A stretch of 64,000 bases of DNA, from assembly GCF_028023875.1 (NCBI RefSeq), contig NZ_JAQIPB010000007.1, positions 62,001-126,000 of the forward strand, given 5' to 3'. Below are positions 56,384 through 64,000 of this stretch, one piece after another. Below the pieces are notes generated by a model. That model was not told where the DNA came from and searched no databases. It saw only the letters and a list, made by a program, of their open reading frames with translations. Made by a program: the position numbers and the translations under genes. Position 1 is the first letter of the stretch, and every line of letters begins with the position of its first letter. The DNA is from Xenophilus arseniciresistens. Lineage in GTDB: Bacteria; Pseudomonadota; Gammaproteobacteria; Burkholderiales; Burkholderiaceae_C.

Positions 56384-57513
56384 AGTTCGAAGGCTTTTCC
56401 CCCGGCGTCTGGCGCCAGCAGTACCAGTACAAGAGCTTTGCGCCGGTGCTGGTCAACCAGCCCTGGGTATGGGAGGACCCGCGCATCAACACCTTGCTGG
56501 AGCAAGCCACGCGCGCGCTGGGAGAGTTGAACGCCTTTTCGCTGATCGTGCCTGATGTGGACCTGTTCATCGAGATGCACATCGCCAAGGAGGCGAACCA
56601 GTCCAGCCGAATTGAAGGCACGCAGACGGCGATGGACGAGGCAGTGATGAGCGAAGAGCTGATCGCGCCCGAGAAGCGCGATGACTGGCATGAAGTGCGC
56701 AACTACATCGACTCGATCAACACGGCCGTGGCGGAGCTGCAGAATCTACCGCTGTCCAATCGCTTGCTGCGCGACACGCATGCCATCCTGATGCGCGGTG
56801 TGCGCGGTGAACACAAGATGCCTGGCGAGTTCCGCACCTCGCAGAACTGGATTGGCGGCTCCGGTCTGAAGGATGCAGCCTTTGTCCCGCCTCATCCGTC
56901 CGAGGTGCCGGAGTTGATGAGCGATCTGGAGAAGTTCTGGCACAACGAGGCTGTCGAGGTGCCTGATCTGGTACGCATCGCGATCAGCCACTACCAGTTT
57001 GAGACCATCCATCCGTTCTGTGATGGCAACGGGCGGATCGGCCGCCTGCTGATCACGCTGTACCTCGTCAGCAAGGGGCTTCTGTACAAACCGGCGCTGT
57101 ACCTGTCGGATTTCTTCGAGCGCAACCGGGCCAGTTACTACGATGCATTGATGGCAGTGCGCACGTCGGGCGACATGAACCATTGGGTGCGCTTCTTCCT
57201 GACCGGTGTGGCTGAAACGGCGACCAACGGCAGAAACACCTTCCAGAAGGTCTTGGGCCTTCGCACGGAGTCGGAGGCGCGGATGCACGAGCTGGGACGC
57301 CGCGGCAAGAAGGGGCTTGAACTGCTGCGGCTGTTGTATCGCCGCCCCGTTGTGACGGTGGCGGACGTCGTGGCCGCCCTGAGCATCAGCGCGCCTTCTG
57401 CCAATGCCTTGGTGGCTGAGTTTGTGCGCTTTGGCTTGTTGCGGGAGCAGACCGGCTATGCGCGCAACCGCGTGTTCGCCTTCGAATCTTACTTAAAGCT
57501 CTTTCTTGTTTAA
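56380..57513 (+). CDS. Fic-domain protein (probable AMPylase) with winged-helix C-terminus
   Basis: 377 residues. The Fic active-site motif HPFCDGNGRIGR is at 211-222 and the inhibitory-helix motif SSRIEG at 75-80 lies N-terminal to it, making this a class II, self-inhibited Fic protein. The last 80 residues (RPVVTVADVVAALSISAPSANALVAEFVRFGLLRE) look like a DNA-binding winged helix. Such proteins transfer AMP from ATP to a protein target. Its gene overlaps the GIY-YIG gene and precedes hsdR. A long inverted repeat spans its stop codon. Confidence 0.93.
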   Translation: MKFEGFSPGVWRQQYQYKSFAPVLVNQPWVWEDPRINTLLEQATRALGELNAFSLIVPDVDLFIEMHIAKEANQSSRIEGTQTAMDEAVMSEELIAPEKRDDWHEVRNYIDSINTAVAELQNLPLSNRLLRDTHAILMRGVRGEHKMPGEFRTSQNWIGGSGLKDAAFVPPHPSEVPELMSDLEKFWHNEAVEVPDLVRIAISHYQFETIHPFCDGNGRIGRLLITLYLVSKGLLYKPALYLSDFFERNRASYYDALMAVRTSGDMNHWVRFFLTGVAETATNGRNTFQKVLGLRTESEARMHELGRRGKKGLELLRLLYRRPVVTVADVVAALSISAPSANALVAEFVRFGLLREQTGYARNRVFAFESYLKLFLV

Positions 57514-57541
57514 GTTTTTTCAATGAAACTTAAACAAGAAA
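57502..57541. repeat. AT-rich 16-bp perfect inverted repeat at the fic 3' end
   Basis: TTTCTTGTTTAAGTTT at 57502-57517 and its exact complement at 57526-57541, separated by 8 bp. It includes the fic stop codon. It has no T-tract and is AT-rich in a GC-rich genome. It could be an operator for a dimeric regulator (perhaps the Fic winged helix) or an mRNA hairpin between fic and hsdR. Confidence 0.75.
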
Positions 57542-57689
57542 TCTTCAATTAAAGGTTGCTTTCACCGATGGTGCCCAAGACTGCTCTTAAAAACATAGCT
57601 TCTGAGCCCGTCTTCATTGGGGCCCAGGCTTGCTTTCAAGAGGAGCCCTGGCGCGGTATGCTGGATGGAATGACAGTGGTGGGCGGGCA

Positions 57690-60600
57690 ATGACCGAAGA
57701 CCAGCTAGAACAGGAAGCTCTCGCGTGGTTGGTCGACGTTGGCTACACGTCCCGGCACGGCCCCGACATTGCGCATGACGGCGCGTCGCCGGAGCGGGCC
57801 AGCTATCGGCAGGTGGTGCTCGAAGGCCGCTTACGTGATGCCATCGAACGACTGAACCCAGGCGTGCCGGCCGCAGCGCGCAGTGACGCGCTCAAGCAGG
57901 TGCTGGAGCTTGGCACGCCGGTGCTCCTGGCGGCCAACCGGCAGTTCCACCGGATGCTGGTGGCGGGTGTGCCGGTGCAGTACCAGAAGGAGGGCGACAC
58001 GCGCGGCGACTTTGTACGGCTGATCGATTGGGCGCAGGCGTCGAAGAACGAATGGTGGGCGGTCAACCAGTTCACCGTGCGCGGGCCGCACCACACGCGG
58101 CGTGCCGACATCGTTCTGTTCGTCAACGGCCTGCCGTTGGCGCTGCTGGAGATCAAGAACCCGGCTGACCTGAACGCCAACATCTGGAAAGCGTACGACC
58201 AATTGCAGACGTACAAGGCTCAGATCGCCGACGTCTTTCAATACAACGAGCTGCTGGTCATTTCTGACGGCACCGAGGCCCTCATGGGATCGCTTTCGGC
58301 AGATGCCGAGCGCTACATGGCCTGGCGCACCATCGACGGCGTCGCGCTCGACCCTTTGGGCAAGTTCAACGAGCTTCAGACCCTGGTGCGCGGCGTACTG
58401 GCACCTGCCTATCTGCTCGACTACCTGCGCTATTTCGTGTTGTTCGAGGATGATGGCGCGCTGGTCAAGAAGATCGCGGGCTACCACCAGTTTCACGCGG
58501 TGCGTGCGGCGATCGGTCAGGTGATCAGCGCATCGCGGCCCGGCGCGGCGAGCGGCGCGCAGGGCAAGGGCGGCGTGGTGTGGCACACGCAGGGCAGCGG
58601 CAAGAGCATCACCATGACTTGCTTTGCGGCGCGTGTGATGCAGGAGCCCGTCATGGCGAATCCGACCATCGTGGTGATCACCGACCGCAACGACCTCGAC
58701 GGGCAGTTGTTTGGCGTGTTCAGTCTGGCGCAGGACCTCTTGCGAGAGCAGCCGGTGCAGGCGCGCACGCGGCAGGAACTGCGCGCGCTGCTGGCCAACC
58801 GGCCTTCGGGCGGCATTGTGTTTGCCACCATCCAGAAGTTCATGCCAGGCGAGGACGAAGACAGTTTTCCGATGCTGTCTGACCGGCAGAACATCGTGGT
58901 GATCGCGGATGAAGCGCACCGAACGCAATACGGGTTCGAGGCGAAGCTGAGGGTTCGCAAGGCGCCGAGCGCGGTGGTGCTCGCCACAGGCGATGGCGTG
59001 GTCACGCCACATTACGTTGCTTTTGATCCACCGGCTCATGGCGCGGGTGACGCAAGCACCGTCGCGCGCTACCAGGTCGGGTATGCGCAGCATCTGCGTG
59101 ACGCGCTGCCGAACGCCACTTTCGTCGCCTTCACCGGCACGCCGGTGAGCAGCGAAGACCGCGACACGCGCGCGGTGTTTGGCGATTACATCCACATCTA
59201 CGACATGCAGCAGGCGCGCGAAGACGGCGCCACGGTGGCCATCTTCTACGAGTCTCGCTTGGCCAAGCTGAGACTGAATGAGACCGATCTGGGCGTGCTT
59301 GACGCCGAAGTCGATGAGCTCGCCGAAGACGAGGAAGAAAGCGATCAAAGCCGGCTGAAAACCAAATGGGCTGCGCTCGAAAAGGTGGTGGGCGCTCAGC
59401 CACGCGTGGCCAGTGTGGCGGCCGACTTGGTTGCGCATCTCGAGGAGCGCAACAAGGCGCAGAGCGGCAAAGCCATGGTCGTCGCGATGAGCCGGGAGAT
59501 CTGCGTGCACCTTTACGACGAGATCGTGCGGCTGCGCCCAGAGTGGCATCACATTGACCCCGAGAAGGGTGCGATCAAGATCGTGATGACCGGTTCGGCC
59601 AGCGACAAGGCGCTGCTGCGGCCGCACATTCACAACGGGCAAGTGAAAAAGCGGCTCGAAAAGCGCTTCAAGGATCCCGCTGACCCTCTTCGTCTGGTGA
59701 TCGTGCGGGACATGTGGCTCACCGGCTTCGACGCGCCCTGCGTGCACACGCTTTACGTCGACAAGCCCATGAAGGGGCACAACCTCATGCAGGCAATTGC
59801 GCGCGTGAACCGCGTGTTTCGCGACAAGCAGGGCGGCCTGGTGGTGGACTACATCGGCATCGGCAACGAGTTGAAGGCCGCGATGAAGGAGTACACGGCG
59901 AGCCACGGCCGAGGCAGGCCGACGGTGGACGCGCATGAGGCGTACAGCTTGCTGGCCGAGAAAATCGACGTGCTGCGCGCGATGCTGCATGGCTATGACT
60001 ACAGCGGCTTTCTGACGGGTGGCCACAAAACGCTGGCCGGTGCGGCCAACCATATCTTGGGTCTGCACAACGGCAAGGAGAAAGACGGCAAGAAGCGCTT
60101 TGCCGACGCCGCACTGGCCATGAGCAAGGCGTTCACGCTGTGCTGCACGCTGGACGAAGCGAAGGCGGTGCGCGAAGAGGTGGCTTTCTTCCAGGGCGTG
60201 AAGGTGATTCGGACGAAGAAGGAGATCACGGCGAAAAAGCGCACCGATGAGCAACGCGAGCTGGCGATCCGGCAGATCATTGGCTCGGCCGTCGTGTCCG
60301 AGAGCGTGGTCGACATCTTCAGCGCCGTGGGGCTCGACAAGCCCAATATCGGCCTGTTGGACGATGAGTTTCTGGCACAGGTGCAGACGCTGCCTGAACG
60401 CAATCTGGCGGTGGAGCTGCTGGAGCGCCTGCTCGAAGGAGAGATCAAGAGCCGCTTCGCGACCAACGTGGTGCAGGACCGCAAGTTCTCTGAGCTATTG
60501 GCCGATGTGATCAAGCGCTACCAGAACCGCTCGATCGAGACCGCGCAGGTCATGGAAGAACTGGTGGCGATGGCGAAGAAGTTTCGTGAGGCGGCGTCGC

Positions 60601-60899
60601 GTGGCGACTCATTGGGCCTGAGTGACGATGAGGTGCGCTTCTATGACGCACTGGTCAACAACGAGTCGGCTGTGCGCGAGCTGAGCGACGAGACACTCAA
60701 GATCATTGCGCATGAACTGACCGAAAGTCTGCGCCAGAACCTGAGCGTGGATTGGTCCAGGCGCGAGAGTGTGAGAGCCAAGCTGCGGTTGCTGGTCAAG
60801 CGAATCCTGCGCAAGTACAAGTACCCACCGGATCAACAGGACGTCGCGGTCGAGTTGGTTTTGAAGCAGGCCGAAGCATTGGCTGACGAGGTGTTTTGA
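57690..60899 (+). CDS. hsdR: Type I restriction endonuclease subunit HsdR
   Basis: 1069 residues. The N-terminal PD-(D/E)xK nuclease has Asp140 and Glu154-x-Lys156 (ALLEIKNP). The helicase motor has Walker A GSGKS near residue 302, DEAH at 407-410 and the SF2 motif with GTPVSSEDRDTRAVFGDYI. The C-terminal helical domain contacts HsdM. It moves along and cuts unmodified DNA. The ATG at 57690 is preceded by GGGCGGG and gives the normal N-terminus; an earlier start at 57630 is unlikely. It is separated from fic by 176 bp, so it may have its own promoter. Confidence 0.95.
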   Translation: MTEDQLEQEALAWLVDVGYTSRHGPDIAHDGASPERASYRQVVLEGRLRDAIERLNPGVPAAARSDALKQVLELGTPVLLAANRQFHRMLVAGVPVQYQKEGDTRGDFVRLIDWAQASKNEWWAVNQFTVRGPHHTRRADIVLFVNGLPLALLEIKNPADLNANIWKAYDQLQTYKAQIADVFQYNELLVISDGTEALMGSLSADAERYMAWRTIDGVALDPLGKFNELQTLVRGVLAPAYLLDYLRYFVLFEDDGALVKKIAGYHQFHAVRAAIGQVISASRPGAASGAQGKGGVVWHTQGSGKSITMTCFAARVMQEPVMANPTIVVITDRNDLDGQLFGVFSLAQDLLREQPVQARTRQELRALLANRPSGGIVFATIQKFMPGEDEDSFPMLSDRQNIVVIADEAHRTQYGFEAKLRVRKAPSAVVLATGDGVVTPHYVAFDPPAHGAGDASTVARYQVGYAQHLRDALPNATFVAFTGTPVSSEDRDTRAVFGDYIHIYDMQQAREDGATVAIFYESRLAKLRLNETDLGVLDAEVDELAEDEEESDQSRLKTKWAALEKVVGAQPRVASVAADLVAHLEERNKAQSGKAMVVAMSREICVHLYDEIVRLRPEWHHIDPEKGAIKIVMTGSASDKALLRPHIHNGQVKKRLEKRFKDPADPLRLVIVRDMWLTGFDAPCVHTLYVDKPMKGHNLMQAIARVNRVFRDKQGGLVVDYIGIGNELKAAMKEYTASHGRGRPTVDAHEAYSLLAEKIDVLRAMLHGYDYSGFLTGGHKTLAGAANHILGLHNGKEKDGKKRFADAALAMSKAFTLCCTLDEAKAVREEVAFFQGVKVIRTKKEITAKKRTDEQRELAIRQIIGSAVVSESVVDIFSAVGLDKPNIGLLDDEFLAQVQTLPERNLAVELLERLLEGEIKSRFATNVVQDRKFSELLADVIKRYQNRSIETAQVMEELVAMAKKFREAASRGDSLGLSDDEVRFYDALVNNESAVRELSDETLKIIAHELTESLRQNLSVDWSRRESVRAKLRLLVKRILRKYKYPPDQQDVAVELVLKQAEALADEVF

Positions 60900-60904
60900 A
60901 CGGG

Positions 60905-60927
60905 GTGCGTGCGAGCACCGCACGCAC
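60905..60927 (+). terminator. Hairpin after hsdR
   Basis: GTGCGTGCG and CGCACGCAC form a perfect 9-bp stem with a 5-base loop, 6 nt after the hsdR stop. No T-tract follows, so it is a weak or Rho-assisted terminator at most. Confidence 0.5.
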
Positions 60928-60938
60928 GTGCGCCAGTC

Positions 60939-60956
60939 TTGTCACACGTCCGTCAA
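60939..60956 (+). promoter_or_regulatory. Candidate Pho box upstream of the lipoprotein gene
   Basis: TTGTCAC, ACGT, CCGTCAA: two 7-mers 11 bp apart, as in PhoB sites. It lies 131 bp before the ATG at 61088. It has the same form as the site before phnC. Visual match only. Confidence 0.5.
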
Positions 60957-60986
60957 ATTGCATGGCGACCATGCGCGGCGCGCCGG

Positions 60987-61001
60987 GTGACATTTTGTCA
61001 C
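60987..61001. promoter_or_regulatory. Short inverted repeat GTGACA-TTT-TGTCAC
   Basis: A perfect 6-bp inverted repeat with a 3-bp spacer, 86 bp before the lipoprotein ATG and 30 bp after the candidate Pho box. It shares the TGTCAC word with that box. It could be a second regulator site or a dyad of PhoB half-sites. Confidence 0.35.
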
Positions 61002-61087
61002 TTGGTCATGCCTGCACCGGTCGTGCCCTTGCGCGGGGCCGGACTCCCTTCTGATCCGCTTGCGGCGTCCTGCGCGCCCCTCCATCC

Positions 61088-63016
61088 ATGCATCAACTTC
61101 GCGCCCTGCGTGCGGCTTTTTCTGGCCGCTGGACCTCTCATGCCCTGAGCGCCGTGGCGCTGGCCACGCTGGCGGCTTGCGGCGGTGGCGGCAACAACAA
61201 CAGCATTCCCTTCATTCCGGCACCTGCCCCGGCGCCCGCCCCTGCGCCCGCCCCGGCACCGGCACCCGCTCCGGCCCCCGCGCCCGAACCCACGCCCACC
61301 ACCATTTCGCTGAGCCTGCTGGGCCGCCACGAGACGGGCATCTTCGAGCAGAGCGCCGCCGAGATCCCGGCCTATGACCCCGAGAGCAAGCGCGCCTTCG
61401 TGGTCAATGCACAGAAGGGCATGCTCGACGTGATCGACCTGAGCAACCCGGCCGCGCCGCGCCATGTGGGCGAGATCCGCACGCAGGACCTGCGCGCCAG
61501 CGCCGAGGCCAACAGCGTGGCCGTGGCCAACGGCATCGTGGCCGTGGCCGTTCAGGACGCCGTGAAGACCAACCTGGGCTTCGTGGCGCTGTACCGCGCC
61601 TCCGACATGGGCCTGCTGGGCCAGGTCCCCGTGGGCGCGCTGCCCGATATGCTGACCTTCACGCCCGACGGCAAGACCCTGCTGGTGGCCAACGAAGCCG
61701 AGCCCAGCGACGACTATTCGATCGACCCCGAAGGCTCGATCAGCATCATCGACGTGACCGACCCCAAGGCGCCGACCGTGCGCACGGCCGACTTCAAGGC
61801 CTGGAACGGCAAGGAAGCCGAGCTGCGCGCCCAGGGCGTGCGCGTGTTCGGCCCCCGTGCCACGGCGGCGCAGGACTTCGAGCCCGAGTACATCACCGTC
61901 TCGGCCGACGGCAAGACCGCCTGGGCGGCGCTGCAGGAAAACAATGCGCTGGCGAAGATCGACATCGCCAGCGCCAAGGTCACGGCCATCACGCCGCTGG
62001 GTTTCAAGGACCACGGCCTGGCAGGCAATGGCCTGGACGTGACGGACACCGACGGCAAGGCCGAGATCAAGACCTGGGCCGGCCTGCGCGGCGTGTACAT
62101 GCCCGACGCCATCGCCTCGTACAGCGCGGGCGGCAAGACCTACATCGTGTCGGCCAACGAGGGCGATTCGCGCGCCTGGGGCGAAGGCAATGACGCCTAC
62201 TGGGCCGGCGACGCCAGCAAGGGCTTCGTCGAGGAGTTCCGCGTCAAGCACTTGGTGCACAACAGCGGCTTCGACCGCCGCCTGACCGAAGGCGACCTGC
62301 CGCCGCAACTGCGCGCGCTGGCCGCCGGCGCGGTGCTCAACCCCGACGTGTTCGGCTACTGCGGCGCGACCTGGGACCTGACGGCCGGCACGGCCTCGTC
62401 GGGTGCCTGCCGCGACGACAACAACCTGGGCCGCCTGACCGTGACCTGGACGCTGGGCTATCAGCAGAACGCCGACGGAACGCCCAAGCTCAAGCGCCTC
62501 AATGGCCGCGACGTGCTGGTCTACGACGCGCTCTATGCCTTTGGTGGCCGCTCCTTCTCGATCTGGGACGAAGAGGGCAAGCTGGTGTGGGACTCGGGTG
62601 ACCAGCTGGAGAAGAAGCTGGCCGAACTGCTGCCCGACTTCTTCAACTCGGACCACGCCGAAACCGCGTTTGACAACCGCAGCGACAACAAGGGTCCCGA
62701 GCCCGAGGGCGTCGCGCTGGGCAGGATGGGCGACAAGACCTTCGCCTTCATCGGCCTGGAGCGCATCGGTGGCGTGATGGTCTACGACATCACCAACCCC
62801 GCCGCGCCGGTGTACGTCACCTACGTCAACAGCCGCGACTTCACCGTCACCGAGCCCGGCGCGAGCGCCGAGGCGCTGAAGAAGGCCGGCGACCTCGGCC
62901 CCGAAGGCCTGGCCTTCGTGCCGGCCGCCAAGTCGCCCAACGGCAAGCCGCTGCTGATCGTGGGCAATGAAGTCAGCGGCACCACGGCTGTCTACCAGAT
63001 CGACGCAACGTACTGA
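61088..63016 (+). CDS. Choice-of-anchor I family lipoprotein (alkaline-phosphatase-associated type)
   Basis: 642 residues. Signal peptide with lipobox LAAC (Cys31), four glycines, and a Pro-Ala linker of about 25 residues coded by a 6-bp periodic repeat. The body is a beta-propeller-like chain (IPAYDPESKRAFVVNAQKGMLDVIDLSNPAAP; GALPDMLTFTPDGKTLLVANEAEPSDDY; YIVSANEGDSRAW) characteristic of choice-of-anchor I proteins, often labelled alkaline phosphatase or esterase. The candidate Pho box upstream fits a role in phosphate scavenging. It is alone in its unit. Catalytic activity is not shown by sequence. Confidence 0.85.
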   Translation: MHQLRALRAAFSGRWTSHALSAVALATLAACGGGGNNNSIPFIPAPAPAPAPAPAPAPAPAPAPAPEPTPTTISLSLLGRHETGIFEQSAAEIPAYDPESKRAFVVNAQKGMLDVIDLSNPAAPRHVGEIRTQDLRASAEANSVAVANGIVAVAVQDAVKTNLGFVALYRASDMGLLGQVPVGALPDMLTFTPDGKTLLVANEAEPSDDYSIDPEGSISIIDVTDPKAPTVRTADFKAWNGKEAELRAQGVRVFGPRATAAQDFEPEYITVSADGKTAWAALQENNALAKIDIASAKVTAITPLGFKDHGLAGNGLDVTDTDGKAEIKTWAGLRGVYMPDAIASYSAGGKTYIVSANEGDSRAWGEGNDAYWAGDASKGFVEEFRVKHLVHNSGFDRRLTEGDLPPQLRALAAGAVLNPDVFGYCGATWDLTAGTASSGACRDDNNLGRLTVTWTLGYQQNADGTPKLKRLNGRDVLVYDALYAFGGRSFSIWDEEGKLVWDSGDQLEKKLAELLPDFFNSDHAETAFDNRSDNKGPEPEGVALGRMGDKTFAFIGLERIGGVMVYDITNPAAPVYVTYVNSRDFTVTEPGASAEALKKAGDLGPEGLAFVPAAKSPNGKPLLIVGNEVSGTTAVYQIDATY

Positions 63017-63024
63017 TCTCAGGC

Positions 63025-63052
63025 CGGGCCAAGGCTTCGGTGCCTTGGCCCG
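63025..63052 (+). terminator. Strong hairpin after the lipoprotein gene
   Basis: CGGGCCAAGGC and GCCTTGGCCCG form a perfect 11-bp stem with the loop TTCGGT, 9 nt after the stop codon. There is no T-tract, but the position and strength suggest transcript ending or 3' protection. Confidence 0.7.
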
Positions 63053-63190
63053 TCGCCTGCGCGACAGCGCGAATGCGGCGCCCCCAGTGCACGGCACTGC
63101 GGGCGTCGTTGTGCATGGGGACAGCCCCGATTGCCGGTCAAGGAGGCTGGCGGCCCAATGGCCCTTTACTCCACGATTCGGAAGCTGTTC

Positions 63191-64000
63191 ATGATTCGTC
63201 GTTCCTTGCTGGGTGTGGCCGCGCTCTCGCTGGCTGCCACGATGGTGTCTCCGGTCCAGGCGCAGGCCTGGAGAACCTTCCCCGAAAAGCCCATCAAGCT
63301 GATCATTGCCTTCCCGGCAGGCGGGCCCACCGACATCACCATGCGCGCGCTGGCCGACAACGCCTCCAAGGTGCTGGGCCGGCCGGTGATCGTGGAGAAC
63401 AAGCCCGGCGCCGGCGGCACCCTGCCGGCCCAGGCGCTGCAGGGCGCGCCGGCCGACGGCTACACCGTCGCGCAGATCCCGCTGGGTGTGTTCCGCCTGG
63501 GCTACACCACCAAGATCAACTGGGACCCGGTGCAGGACATCAGCTACGTGATCAACGTCACGGGCTACGCCTTCGGCATCGTGGTGCCCACCGACAGCCC
63601 GATCAAGAACTGGGCCGACTTCGTCGCCTATGCCAAGGACAACCCGGGCAAGCTCACCTACGGCTCCACGGGCACCTTGACCAGCCCGCACCTGACCACC
63701 GAGCTGGTGGCGCAGCAGGCCGGCATCACGCTGCAGCATGTGCCCTACAAGGGCAACGCCGACCTGATGCAGGCCATCATGGGCGGGCATGTGATGGCCG
63801 CGGCCGACAGCACGGGCTGGGCGCCTTTCGTCGAAGCCGGCAAGCTGCGCGTGCTCAACACCTGGGGCGCCAAGCGGCTGGGCAAGTTCCCCGATGCGCC
63901 CACGCTCAAGGAACTGGGCTACGACGTCGTGCAGAACTCGCCCTTCGGCATCGGCGCGCCCAAGGGCACGCCGCCCGAGGTGGTGCAGCGCCTGCACGAT
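63191..64000 (+). CDS. Bug-family (TctC-like) solute-binding protein, N-terminal part
   Basis: 270 residues to the window edge; the rest is missing. A signal peptide (LLGVAALSLAATMVSPVQAQA) leads to FPEKPIKLIIAFPAGGPTDITMRALAD, VENKPGAGGTLPAQA, the LTYGSTGTLTSPHLTTELVA segment and HVPYKGNADLMQAIMGGHV. It is a third Bug protein in the window and shows the same domain order as the other two. No TctAB genes are seen before it. Ligand unknown. Confidence 0.92.
   Translation, partial: MIRRSLLGVAALSLAATMVSPVQAQAWRTFPEKPIKLIIAFPAGGPTDITMRALADNASKVLGRPVIVENKPGAGGTLPAQALQGAPADGYTVAQIPLGVFRLGYTTKINWDPVQDISYVINVTGYAFGIVVPTDSPIKNWADFVAYAKDNPGKLTYGSTGTLTSPHLTTELVAQQAGITLQHVPYKGNADLMQAIMGGHVMAAADSTGWAPFVEAGKLRVLNTWGAKRLGKFPDAPTLKELGYDVVQNSPFGIGAPKGTPPEVVQRLHD

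Noticed and set aside
57585-57655. Sequence with AAAACATAGCTTCTGAGCCC, like an intergenic element common in comamonads
   Set aside because: It resembles a repeat I recall from related genomes, but there is no second copy in the window and the match is too loose to call.
52561-60899. Search for integrase, transposase, terminal repeats or tRNA attachment site around the restriction locus
   Set aside because: None was seen on either side, so I do not call a mobile element although the locus is accessory in nature.
60905-61001. Cluster of short inverted repeats after hsdR considered as a CRISPR or phage attachment array
   Set aside because: The repeats differ from each other and are not regularly spaced; they are better read as one hairpin, a Pho box-like site and one dyad.

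Overview
This is a GC-rich, gene-dense chromosomal segment of a betaproteobacterium, most likely of the Comamonadaceae (Acidovorax, Variovorax, Hydrogenophaga, Delftia or Comamonas type). Three things point there: several orphan Bug-family (TctC-like) solute-binding proteins, a comamonad-style phosphonate cluster and mhp-type aromatic meta-cleavage genes, and a GC-rich structured intergenic repeat directly behind two genes. I cannot name the species. No tRNA, rRNA, CRISPR array, integrase or insertion sequence was recognised.

Layout. 1-4870: the end of a Bug protein, an exported esterase, a DUF3820 protein, and a TonB receptor paired with a DUF4198 protein (probable metal uptake). 4922-14741: a phosphonate operon on the minus strand (phnC-phnD-phnE-phnA-Fe-ADH-amidohydrolase-FAD oxidoreductase-phnX) with a divergent LysR regulator; the promoter region holds a perfect 7-bp inverted repeat of T-N11-A type and a candidate Pho box. 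14863-18207: small exported or membrane proteins, an ankyrin protein and HMG-CoA lyase. 18258-20429: an acetaldehyde dehydrogenase/aldolase pair behind a candidate sigma-54 promoter with XylR/DmpR-like upstream sites. 20472-31569: a DUF924 protein, then an aromatic catabolic locus with two divergent arms. The minus arm is mhpB-mhpD-mhpF-mhpE-mhpC-iclR; the plus arm is Rieske oxygenase alpha and beta, a Bug protein, an MDR dehydrogenase and a PDR-type reductase. Between the arms lies a palindrome that resembles the MhpR operator. 31846-35625: a YbaK protein, DUF1289, a DsbA-like isomerase, an MHS-type transporter and a 48-residue membrane protein.

35888-45282: a minus-strand carbohydrate-acid operon (gntR, IlvD/Edd dehydratase, beta-hydroxyacid dehydrogenase, otnI-like, denD-like, TRAP transporter, NIPSNAP, D-2-hydroxyacid dehydrogenase). 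It resembles tetronate catabolism but lacks the usual kinase and aldolase. 45511-46623: an orphan LivK-like binding protein. 46789-52560: a double-length UvrA with four ATPase modules. 52608-60899: a type I restriction-modification locus (hsdM, hsdS, GIY-YIG/DUF4357 nuclease, Fic protein, hsdR), the clearest accessory or defence region. 61088-64000: a lipoprotein of the choice-of-anchor I type behind a candidate Pho box, and the start of a third Bug protein.

Together the genes describe a soil or water heterotroph that scavenges phosphonates, aromatic acids and sugar acids, with much regulation readable in the intergenic DNA. All family calls come from reading translated sequence and motifs by eye; no database search was run.
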